A stretch of 16,044 bases of DNA from Pseudonocardia sp. (lineage in GTDB: Bacteria; Actinomycetota; Actinomycetes; Mycobacteriales; Pseudonocardiaceae): assembly GCA_030453005.1 (NCBI GenBank), contig JAKDLE010000008.1, positions 1 through 16,044 on the forward strand. The letters run 5' to 3'. Under the pieces are notes generated by a model. It ran no database searches. It was not told the origin of the DNA and was given only the letters and a program-made list of their open reading frames with translations. Below are positions 7,946 through 14,300 of the stretch, in pieces. The translations under genes and the position numbers were made by a program. Each line of letters opens with the position of its first letter. Positions within the stretch are counted from its first letter, which is position 1.

Positions 7946-8083
7946 GTGACCGAGGTGGCGGTGAGGTGCGCGAGGGGAGGACCGTGAGCCGGAGGGCATC
8001 CGCCTCCCGCCGACGTGGGCGTCGATGCTCATGGTGGCGACGCAGCGTCCGCTGGATGAATGCGCCCGGTAGCTTGGGCCGCC

Positions 8084-8089
8084 TACACT
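8084..8089 (+). promoter_or_regulatory. -10 box TACACT, leaderless start of the toxin-antitoxin operon
   Basis: TACACT ends 6 nt before the ATG at 8096, and no Shine-Dalgarno sequence is present between them. A transcript starting at the A of the ATG would be leaderless, which is common in actinobacteria. No convincing -35. Confidence 0.45.
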
Positions 8090-8095
8090 CCTTTC

Positions 8096-8344
8096 ATGCC
8101 ACAGACCGTGCCCCGGTTCGATCGGCTGACCGTCGAGGCCGACAAGCTCGGCGGTCAGGTCTGCATCCGCGGCTACCGTTTCACGGTCGAGCACCTGCTG
8201 GAGTTGCTGGCTGACGGATGGGATCTCGAACGGATCCAGCTGGATTTCCCCTTCATCGAGCACGAGGATGTCCGGCAGACGCTCGGCTATGCGGCTGCCC
8301 TCGCGCATCGTGAGCTGTATGTCCCGCTGCAGGAACCGGCTTGA
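8096..8344 (+). CDS. DUF433 family antitoxin
   Basis: An 82-residue protein with the DUF433 pattern. GGQVCIRGYRFTVEHLLELL precedes ADGWDLERIQLDFPFIEHED and VRQTLGYAAALAHREL, matching the family's 'GG-P-I-G-T-R' loop and 'G-s-eeI---yP-l--edI--aL-Y' HTH-like helices. DUF433 proteins are small antitoxins paired with PIN-like DUF5615 toxins. The ATG at 8096 is preferred over an upstream in-frame ATG at 8060 because family members start near PxxxFDRL and because a TACACT box sits just upstream. Its TGA overlaps the TTG of the next gene. As antitoxin it probably binds the operon promoter as well as the toxin (inferred). Confidence 0.85.
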   Translation: MPQTVPRFDRLTVEADKLGGQVCIRGYRFTVEHLLELLADGWDLERIQLDFPFIEHEDVRQTLGYAAALAHRELYVPLQEPA

Positions 8345-8754
8345 AGCTGCTCGTCGACCAGAACCTTCCGCGACGGCTCGCCGCGTTGCTCCAGATCGAG
8401 GGTCACGATGCCCTGCACACCGAGCACGAGGGCCTGGCTACCGCAGCTGATCCGCTGATCTTGTCCTGGTGCTGCGTGCGCGCACGCCTGCTCGTGACGG
8501 CCGACAAGAAGTTGACCAAGTTCCTCGCGTCCTCGGGAGCGGACTGCCCGAGCGTGCTCGTCCTACGGGAGATGCGAACCGTGTCGGTCGAGCGGACCGC
8601 CTCGATCATGGCGGCGAACCTTCCGCAGATCGAGAGGGTTGTCCTCGAGCGCGGCAATGCGCTGTTCTCGCTGACCCCGGGTCGACCGATCCGGGCGGAG
8701 CTGTTGCCACTCGGCTTGGTCGGCCCGGCCGCCGCCAAGGCCGAGCCGGAATGA
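8341..8754 (+). CDS. DUF5615 PIN-like toxin
   Basis: A 137-residue PIN-like nuclease, the predicted toxin of the pair. MKLLVDQNLP with Asp6 opens the fold, GHDALH follows, Asp37 (TAADPLI) lies mid-protein, and LVTADKKLTKFL with Asp55 supplies the third acidic position. These match the acidic residues used by PIN domains to bind metal and cut RNA. The C-terminal 30 residues (LTPGRPIRAELLPLG onward) are longer than in many members. The start is TTG at 8341, with AGGA at 8331-8334, overlapping the antitoxin stop (TTGA), so synthesis is coupled to the antitoxin. Cellular target unknown. Confidence 0.85.
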   Translation: MKLLVDQNLPRRLAALLQIEGHDALHTEHEGLATAADPLILSWCCVRARLLVTADKKLTKFLASSGADCPSVLVLREMRTVSVERTASIMAANLPQIERVVLERGNALFSLTPGRPIRAELLPLGLVGPAAAKAEPE

Positions 8755-8923
8755 GCGCGTCGTGCCGAGGGATGCGAGATCGGCGGGGCCGAGCGGTGCG
8801 CCGGGCTATGACGTGAATCGCCGATGCACAGCGCTCTTCGCGGCAACCACGTCGCGACAGCACCTCAGCAGCGGTCGCGACCCGGGTACCGGCGAGGTGA
8901 CATTTCGATCATTGCGCGGATCG
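8755..8923. other. Non-coding stretch after the toxin gene
   Basis: No coding frame with family features is visible between the toxin stop and the right end repeat. It is less GC-biased than the flanking genes and holds no hairpin I can identify. Confidence 0.4.
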
Positions 8924-8945
8924 GTAGCCACCCAGTTGGTCGCCC
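8924..8945 (+). repeat. Island end repeat, copy 3 (right end)
   Basis: Matches the repeat at 4981-5002 in 19 of 22 positions, in the same orientation, with CACCCAGTTGGTC identical except for its first flanking bases. It lies 44 bp inside the tRNA-side att site. A motif shared by both island ends fits an integrase arm site. Confidence 0.45.
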
Positions 8946-8949
8946 CGGC

Positions 8950-8980
8950 CTCAGGGCTTGATCGTCGATCAAGCCCTGAG
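8950..8980. repeat. 31-bp perfect palindrome beside tRNA-Pro
   Basis: Arms CTCAGGGCTTGATCG and CGATCAAGCCCTGAG are exact complements around one T. It lies 9 bp downstream of the tRNA-Pro CCA end on the tRNA strand, inside the island. It may terminate tRNA transcription, although no U-run follows. It may also be a binding site for a recombination protein. Confidence 0.6.
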
Positions 8981-8989
8981 CAGGCAATA

Positions 8990-9066
<77 letters not shown>

Positions 9067-9102
9067 ATGGCTCGCGATCCCGCTGCGAACCGTTTTGCCA
9101 GT

Positions 9103-10044
9103 CTAGCCGACGTCCGCCGCCGCCGACGCGGGGGCTGCCGCGGCGGCCTTCGCCTGCTCCGGCCGCGGTACGAGGGTGAGCAGGCTGGCCTCCGGGGGGC
9201 AGGCGAAGCGGACCGGGGCCCACGGTGAGGTGCCGAGGCCCGCGGAGACGTGCAGCCAGGTGTGGACGCCCCAGCGGGACGCGCCGCGGGCGCGCGAACG
9301 GTCGATGCCACAGTTCGTGACGACGGCGCCGACGCCGGGGACGCGAAGCTGCCCGCCGTGGGTGTGGCCCGCCATCACGAGGTCGTAGCCGTCGGCGGCG
9401 AACGCGTCGAGCACGCGCGGCTCCGGGGAGTGGGTGAGGCCCAGCCGCAGGCCGTGCTCGCCGCCCACGGGGCCTGCGACGCGGTCGTAGCGGTCGAGAC
9501 CCAGGTGCGGGTCGTCGACGCCTGCCGCCGCGAGCGACACCCCGGCGACGTCGAGGGTCAGCCGGGCGTGGGTCGCGTCGTGCCAGCCGCGCTCGACCAG
9601 GGCCGCGCGCAGGTCGCGCCACGGCAGCGGTTCGCCGTCGGGGGCGCTCCGGCGGCCCGTCAGGTAGCGCGTGGGGTTCTTCGGCGTGGGACCGAAGTAG
9701 TCGTTGCTCCCGAACACGAACAGGCCCGGCAGGTGCATCAGCGGGCCCAGCGCGGCGACGACCGTCGGCACGCTGCGGGGGTGCGCCAGGTTGTCGCCGG
9801 TGTTGACGACGAGGTCGGGCTCCAGCCCGGCGAGGTCGGCCACCCAACGCTGCTTGCTGTGCTGCGTCGGCGTCAGGTGCAGATCGGAGATGTGCAGGAT
9901 GCGCAGCGGTCGGGTGCCGGGCGCCAGCACGGGCAGCGTCGCCTCGCGCAACGTCCACCGCCTGCGTTCCACGCCCGCCCCGTACGCGATGGCCGCCGCG
10001 CCTGTCGTGGTCGCGCCGAGCGCGAGCCGAGCCCAGCTGTTCAC
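9103..10044 (-). CDS. Membrane-anchored calcineurin-like metallophosphoesterase
   Basis: A 313-residue enzyme with the dinuclear-metal phosphoesterase motifs in order: HISDLHL (Asp54, His56), TGDN (Asp84), GSND (Asn114, a variant of GNHD), THSPEP (His204) and GHTHGGQ (His226, His228). A short hydrophobic stretch at residues 8-24 followed by a basic run suggests an N-terminal membrane anchor, as in YkuE-like members. The substrate is not predictable from the motifs. The Ala-rich C-terminus is unremarkable. The GTG at 10044 has no Shine-Dalgarno sequence. A TAGGCT box 6 nt upstream points to a leaderless mRNA. It diverges from the YqeY gene across only 45 bp. Confidence 0.88.
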   Translation of the reverse strand: MNSWARLALGATTTGAAAIAYGAGVERRRWTLREATLPVLAPGTRPLRILHISDLHLTPTQHSKQRWVADLAGLEPDLVVNTGDNLAHPRSVPTVVAALGPLMHLPGLFVFGSNDYFGPTPKNPTRYLTGRRSAPDGEPLPWRDLRAALVERGWHDATHARLTLDVAGVSLAAAGVDDPHLGLDRYDRVAGPVGGEHGLRLGLTHSPEPRVLDAFAADGYDLVMAGHTHGGQLRVPGVGAVVTNCGIDRSRARGASRWGVHTWLHVSAGLGTSPWAPVRFACPPEASLLTLVPRPEQAKAAAAAPASAAADVG

Positions 10045-10050
10045 GACTGC

Positions 10051-10056
10051 AGCCTA
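10051..10056 (-). promoter_or_regulatory. -10 box TAGGCT of the metallophosphoesterase gene
   Basis: On the minus strand TAGGCT is followed by 6 nt and then the GTG at 10044, placing the transcript start on the start codon. It is one half of a 45-bp divergent promoter region. Confidence 0.4.
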
Positions 10057-10075
10057 CGGTCCGGGGTCGGTGGAC

Positions 10076-10081
10076 TAGCGT
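10076..10081 (+). promoter_or_regulatory. -10 box TAGCGT of the YqeY-family gene
   Basis: TAGCGT is followed by 8 nt and then the GTG at 10090, with no ribosome-binding site in between, so the transcript is probably leaderless. The box lies where the opposing promoter's -35 would be, so the two promoters may compete. Confidence 0.35.
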
Positions 10082-10089
10082 TGACGGCC

Positions 10090-10560
10090 GTGAGCACCCT
10101 CAAGGCACAGCTGCGGGCCGACTTGACCGCGGCGATGAAGGCCCGAGACGAGCTGGTCAAGTCCACCCTGCGGATGACGCTGACGGCCATCGGCACCATG
10201 GAGGTCGCAGGCAGCGAGGCCCGCGAGCTCTCCGACGACGAGGTGCTCAAGGTGATCGCGAAGGAGGCGAAGAAGCGGGTGGAGTCGGCCGAGGCGTTCG
10301 CCGGGGCGGGCCGCGAGGAGCTGGCCGCCCAGGAGCGTGCCGAGGGCGAGATCCTGGCCCGCTACCTCCCCACCCAGCTCTCCGACGACGAGCTGGGTGC
10401 GATCGCGAGCACCGCGGTGGCCGACACCGCCGCGGAACTGGGCGAGCAGCCGGGGCCGCGGCAGATGGGCCAGGTCATGAGGAAGGCGAACGCGGCCGCG
10501 GCCGGCGGGGCCGACGGCGGCCGCGTGGCCGCCGCGGTGAAGGCACTGCTCGTTCCCTGA
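10090..10560 (+). CDS. GatB/YqeY domain-containing protein
   Basis: A 156-residue protein spanning the complete YqeY domain. STLKAQLRADLTAAMKARDE and LVKSTLRMTLTAIGTMEV form the first helices, and LSDDEVLKVIAKEAKKRVES and AERAEGEILARYLPTQLSDDE the middle. GPRQMGQVMRKANAAAAG closes the domain. It resembles the tRNA-binding tail of GatB, the Asp/Glu-tRNA amidotransferase subunit, but standalone YqeY proteins have no firmly assigned role. The start is GTG at 10090. A longer in-frame extension upstream reads the opposing gene and was discarded. It converges on topA with an 18-bp gap and no visible terminator between them. Confidence 0.9.
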   Translation: MSTLKAQLRADLTAAMKARDELVKSTLRMTLTAIGTMEVAGSEARELSDDEVLKVIAKEAKKRVESAEAFAGAGREELAAQERAEGEILARYLPTQLSDDELGAIASTAVADTAAELGEQPGPRQMGQVMRKANAAAAGGADGGRVAAAVKALLVP

Positions 10561-10578
10561 TTGCAACGGGCTGGGGTG

Positions 10579-13440
10579 CTACTTCTTCGCCGGGGCCTTC
10601 TTCCTCGCAGGCGCGCGCTTGGCGGCAGGCTTCTTCTTCGGGGCCGGACCCCGTGCCCGCCGCTCGGCCAGCAGCTCGGACGCACGCTCGTCGGTCAGCT
10701 GCTCCACGCTGTCGCCCTTGCGCAGGCTCGCGTTGGTCTCCCCGTCGGTGACGTAGGGCCCGAAGCGCCCGTCCTTGATCACCATCGGCTTCTTGGAGTT
10801 GGCGTCCTCGCCGAGCTCACGCAGCGGCGGGGTGGCCGCCGCTGAACGCCGCCCCCGCTGCTTAGGCTGCTTGTAGATCTCCACGGCCTCGTCGACCGTG
10901 ACCGTGAACAGCTGCTCCTCGTCGGTGAGCGACCGCGAGTCGGTGCCCTTCTTCAGGTACGGCCCGTATCGGCCGTTCTGCGCGGTGATCTCCTCGCCGC
11001 TCTCCGGGTCGGTGCCGACGACACGCGGCAGCGACAGCAGCCGCAGCGCCTCCTCCAGCGTCACCGACTCCGTCGCCATGCCCTTGAACAGCGAGCCCGT
11101 GCGCGGCTTCGGCTTGGCGGCGGCCCTGGATGTGGCAGCCTTCTTCGGCTTGGCGCCCTCGGCGACCACGGGCGCCTCGGGCTCGGGCAGGATCTCGGTG
11201 ACGTAGGGCCCGTAGCGGCCCTCCTTGGCGACGATCTCGTGCCCGCTGACCGGGTCGACGCCCAGCGAGCGGCCCTCCTGCGGCACCGAGAACAGCTGCT
11301 CGGCGATCTCGCGGGTGAGCTCGTCGGGCGGCAGGTCCTCGGGCAGGTTGGCCCGCTGCGACGCCCCGTCGCGCATCCGCTCCAGGTAGGGCCCGTAGCG
11401 GCCCACCCGGACCACGACGTCGTCGAACACCGGGACCGAGTTGATCTCCCGGGCGTCGATCTCCTCCAGGTTGACCCCGACGAGCCTCTTCAACCCACCC
11501 GCCCTGGCGACCGAGCCCTCGCTGGCCTGCTCGGCGCCGAAGTAGAAGGCCGAGAGCCAGGGGGTGCGGGCCTGGGTGCCCGCGGCGATCGAGTCGAGCT
11601 CGTCCTCCATGGCGGCGGTGAAGTCGTAGTCGACGAGCCTGCCGAAGTGCAGCTCCAGCAGCCCGACGACGGCGAACGCGATCCACGACGGGACCAGCGC
11701 CTGCCCCTTCTTCCACACGTACCCGCGGTCCTGGATCGTCTTGATGATCGAGGCGTAGGTGGACGGGCGGCCGATGCCCAGGTCCTCCAGCTGCTTGATC
11801 AGGCTGGGCTCGGTGTAGCGCGAGGGCGAGTTGGTGGAGTGGCCCTCGGGCGTGAGCGACGCGGCCGTGAGGACCTGGCCCTTGGTCAGCTCCGGAAGGC
11901 GTGACTCGGCGTCGTCGGCCTCGCCTCCCGCCTGGTCGTCGACGGTCTCGACGTAGGCCTTCAGGAAGCCGGGGAACGTGATGGTGCGGCCCGAGGTGGC
12001 GAACGTGACGGCCTCGCCCGTGGCGGCGGCCCCCGCGATGCGGATGCTCACCGTCGTGCCGCGCGCATCGGCCATCTGGGACGCGACCGTGCGCTGCCAG
12101 ATCAGCTCGTAGAGGCGGAAGTCGTCGCCGTCGACCTCACGGGCCATGTCGCCCGGCGTGCGGAAGGTGTCCCCCGCGGGCCGGATGGCCTCGTGAGCCT
12201 CCTGCGCGTTCTTCACCTTCCGCGTGTACTGCCGCGGCTGCGCGGGCACGTAGGCGTCGCCGTAGAGCTCACGCGCCTGCCTGCGGGCGGCCTCGATCGC
12301 CGCGGGCGACAGCGTGGTGGAGTCGGTGCGCAGATAGGTGATGTAGCCGTTCTCGTAGAGCCGCTGCGCGCTGCGCATCGTGCGGTCCGCGGAGAAACGC
12401 AGCTTGCGACCCGCCTCCTGCTGCAGCGTGGAGGTCATGAACGGCGGGTAGGGCTTGCGGGTGTAGGGCTTGGACTCCACCGACTCGACGGTGAGGTCGC
12501 GACCCTTGAGCGCCTCGGCCAGGCGCCGGGCGGACGGCTCGTCCAAGACAACCACGTTCGACTTCAGGCCGGTGTCGGACTTGAGCCGCCCGTCGGGGCC
12601 GAAGTCGCGGCCGGTGGCGACGCGCGTGCCGTCGACCGCGACCAGGCGCGAGCCGAACCGGCGTGGTGTGGCGTCGGCCCCGGCGTCCATCTGCGCCGCG
12701 ATGTCCCAGTACGACGCGGAGACGAACGCCATCCGCTCGCGCTCGCGGGTGACGATGATCCGCGTGGCCACCGACTGCACCCGGCCCGCCGAGAGCTTCG
12801 GCATGACCTTCTTCCACAGCACGGGGGAGACCTCGTAGCCGTAGAGCCGATCGAGGATGCGGCGGGTCTCCTGGGCGTCGACCATGTCCTGGTCGAGATC
12901 GCGGAGGTTCTCCACCGCGGCGCGGATGGCCGCCTCGCTGATCTCGTGGAAGACCATGCGGCGGACGGGAACCTTGGGCTTGAGCGTGTCCAGCAGGTGC
13001 CAGGCGATCGCCTCGCCCTCGCGGTCCGGGTCCGTGGCGAGCAGGACCTCGTCCACCGACTTCAGGGCCTCCTTGAGCTCGGCGACCTTGCCCCGCTTCT
13101 CCGGCGTGACGATATAGAGCGGAGCGAACCCGTGGTCGACGTCCACGCCGAGGCGGGCCCAGGCCTCGCCCTTGTGCTTGGCGGGTACGTCCGCGGCGCC
13201 GCGGGGCAGGTCGCGGATGTGGCCGACGGAGGCCTCCACGACGTAGTCCCTGCCGAGGTACTGCGCGATCTTCTTGGCCTTGGTGGAGGACTCCACGATC
13301 ACCAGCCGACGGGTCGGGGCACCGGCGGCGGCGGTCGTGGGCGTGCCCCTACGGCGGCTCGGGGCCGGCTTCGTGGCTGCCCGACGCGCACCCGTACCTG
13401 CCTGGGTGTCGGATGTCGTGCTCGTCGTTCCGGTCGTCAC
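10579..13440 (-). CDS. topA: DNA topoisomerase I (type IA)
   Basis: A 953-residue enzyme that relaxes negative supercoils. The TOPRIM domain has RLVIVESSTKAKK (catalytic Glu near 50) and LLATDPDREGEAIAWH (Asp137, Asp139, Glu141). LSAGRVQSVATRII and the strand-breaking Tyr near 369 (GYITYLRTDST) follow. SRYTEPSLIKQLEDLGIGRP completes the catalytic core. The C-terminus has no zinc fingers. It has four GR[Y/F]GPY repeats and a Lys/Ala tail ending KKAPAKK, typical of actinobacterial TopA and needed for processivity in mycobacterial and Streptomyces enzymes. The GTG at 13440 is chosen because AGGAG lies 11 nt upstream. The ATG at 13512 would add 24 residues unlike the family. Confidence 0.96.
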   Translation of the reverse strand: MTTGTTSTTSDTQAGTGARRAATKPAPSRRRGTPTTAAAGAPTRRLVIVESSTKAKKIAQYLGRDYVVEASVGHIRDLPRGAADVPAKHKGEAWARLGVDVDHGFAPLYIVTPEKRGKVAELKEALKSVDEVLLATDPDREGEAIAWHLLDTLKPKVPVRRMVFHEISEAAIRAAVENLRDLDQDMVDAQETRRILDRLYGYEVSPVLWKKVMPKLSAGRVQSVATRIIVTRERERMAFVSASYWDIAAQMDAGADATPRRFGSRLVAVDGTRVATGRDFGPDGRLKSDTGLKSNVVVLDEPSARRLAEALKGRDLTVESVESKPYTRKPYPPFMTSTLQQEAGRKLRFSADRTMRSAQRLYENGYITYLRTDSTTLSPAAIEAARRQARELYGDAYVPAQPRQYTRKVKNAQEAHEAIRPAGDTFRTPGDMAREVDGDDFRLYELIWQRTVASQMADARGTTVSIRIAGAAATGEAVTFATSGRTITFPGFLKAYVETVDDQAGGEADDAESRLPELTKGQVLTAASLTPEGHSTNSPSRYTEPSLIKQLEDLGIGRPSTYASIIKTIQDRGYVWKKGQALVPSWIAFAVVGLLELHFGRLVDYDFTAAMEDELDSIAAGTQARTPWLSAFYFGAEQASEGSVARAGGLKRLVGVNLEEIDAREINSVPVFDDVVVRVGRYGPYLERMRDGASQRANLPEDLPPDELTREIAEQLFSVPQEGRSLGVDPVSGHEIVAKEGRYGPYVTEILPEPEAPVVAEGAKPKKAATSRAAAKPKPRTGSLFKGMATESVTLEEALRLLSLPRVVGTDPESGEEITAQNGRYGPYLKKGTDSRSLTDEEQLFTVTVDEAVEIYKQPKQRGRRSAAATPPLRELGEDANSKKPMVIKDGRFGPYVTDGETNASLRKGDSVEQLTDERASELLAERRARGPAPKKKPAAKRAPARKKAPAKK

Positions 13441-13544
13441 CTTGGTTTGTTCTCCTCGGCCTCGCGGGTCTCCGCTGTCGAGTATGCGTGCCGCGCCTTC
13501 CGGCCTACACATCGATACACGCTCGGGACACCCACGCTCGGTGT

Positions 13545-13584
13545 CGCCTCGATCACACCGAGGCGGTCGTGCCGCGAGAGCCTA
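13545..13584 (-). promoter_or_regulatory. topA leader: possible -10 box and hairpin
   Basis: A TAGGCT box (13584-13579) could start a topA transcript near 13572, giving a leader of about 130 nt. No -35 at proper spacing is visible. Within it CGCCTCG and CGAGGCG form a 7-bp hairpin with a 7-nt loop (13545-13565). The hairpin lies 29 nt after the upstream gene's stop, so it may instead be that gene's terminator. topA is commonly supercoiling-regulated in actinobacteria. Confidence 0.3.
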
Positions 13585-13593
13585 ACCATCTCG

Positions 13594-14187
13594 TCAAGGC
13601 GCCCGGCGCCCCCGGTACCGCGGCCACTGCTCGTCGGTGATCCCGTACGGGGCCGGTCCGACCAGCTCGACGAGGCGCCGGACGCGGCGGGTGCCGCTGA
13701 TCCGCAGGGCCGTCCCGTGCGCCACCCGGGCGGGCGGGATACCGGCCCGCGTCGTCGCTGTGACCAGGGCATCGTGCGTGTGGGGGGCGTGTGGGTCGAG
13801 CATGAGCAGGTAGCCGCCACGGTCGTCGGGCCTGCCCGCGGCGAGCGCCCAGAGGCGCAGCGCGGCGCCGTCGAGTCGCCAGTCGGTCGGCACGGTCTTG
13901 ACCGCCCCCCGCGTCCAGTCACGGGCCAGTGTGACGAGGTCGCAGCGGAACGCCGTGCGCACGGCGGTCGTTCCGCTCTCGGTGGTGACCGGGTCGACAC
14001 CGATCCCGGTGGCCGCGCAGGCCGCCGCGAGGGCCGAGACGCGGTCCGGGTCGGCCAAGACGATCGAGAGGCGGGCCTGGTCGCCCGCCCCGAAACGGAC
14101 GATCTGCCCGGGCCCGCAGAGCAGCCCGGCGAGATCGCGGACCCCGGCCGGGCGCGCGTCGGCGGAGAACAGCGACAGCTGCGACAC
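13594..14187 (-). CDS. Conserved actinobacterial protein next to topA, possible LAGLIDADG-like fold
   Basis: A 197-residue cytoplasmic protein that opens with VSQLSLFSADARPAGVRDLA. No enzyme motif is evident. The C-terminal half has the rhythm of the WhiA N-terminal LAGLIDADG-like domain. WRLDGAALRLWALAAG is followed by GGYLLMLDPHAPHTHDALV, then TRAGIPPARV, ALRISGTRRVRRLVELVG. That resemblance is by eye and uncertain. The GTG at 14187 is preferred over the ATG at 14220 because family-like sequence begins there. A TACGGT box (14200-14195) lies 7 nt upstream, implying a leaderless mRNA. It precedes topA on the same strand with a 153-bp gap. Confidence 0.65.
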   Translation of the reverse strand: MSQLSLFSADARPAGVRDLAGLLCGPGQIVRFGAGDQARLSIVLADPDRVSALAAACAATGIGVDPVTTESGTTAVRTAFRCDLVTLARDWTRGAVKTVPTDWRLDGAALRLWALAAGRPDDRGGYLLMLDPHAPHTHDALVTATTRAGIPPARVAHGTALRISGTRRVRRLVELVGPAPYGITDEQWPRYRGRRAP

Positions 14188-14194
14188 GGGACAG

Positions 14195-14200
14195 ACCGTA
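14195..14200 (-). promoter_or_regulatory. -10 box TACGGT, leaderless start
   Basis: TACGGT on the minus strand is 7 nt before the GTG at 14187, and no Shine-Dalgarno sequence lies between. This supports the GTG rather than the ATG at 14220, which would be upstream of the promoter. Confidence 0.4.
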
Positions 14201-14244
14201 GAACACCCGTTCGACCACACGCATCCGGACGCGCCGGGAACGAC

Positions 14245-14282
14245 CCAGGCCGCCCACCTGGATGACCGGGTGGACGGCCTGG
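14245..14282 (-). terminator. Hairpin terminator after hppA
   Basis: Arms of 17 nt (14245-14261 and 14266-14282) pair around ATGA with two non-Watson-Crick positions, one of them a G-U pair on the hppA transcript. It lies 18 nt after the hppA stop. There is no U-run, as is usual for actinobacterial terminators. Confidence 0.65.
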
Positions 14283-14300
14283 AGCCGACGAGACGGGCGG

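Noticed and set aside
10561..10578. Bidirectional terminator between the YqeY gene and topA
   Set aside because: The 18-bp gap holds no inverted repeat. Any terminator would lie inside the coding ends and cannot be identified.
13441..13512. Upstream ATG start for topA at 13512
   Set aside because: The extra 24 residues do not resemble TopA N-termini, and the GTG at 13440 has an AGGAG at suitable spacing.
12193..14265. Very long plus-strand open frame (690 codons) across topA and its upstream gene
   Set aside because: It is antisense to two well-supported genes. Its Arg/Gly/Leu/Val-rich translation matches no family and is typical of GC-rich shadow frames.
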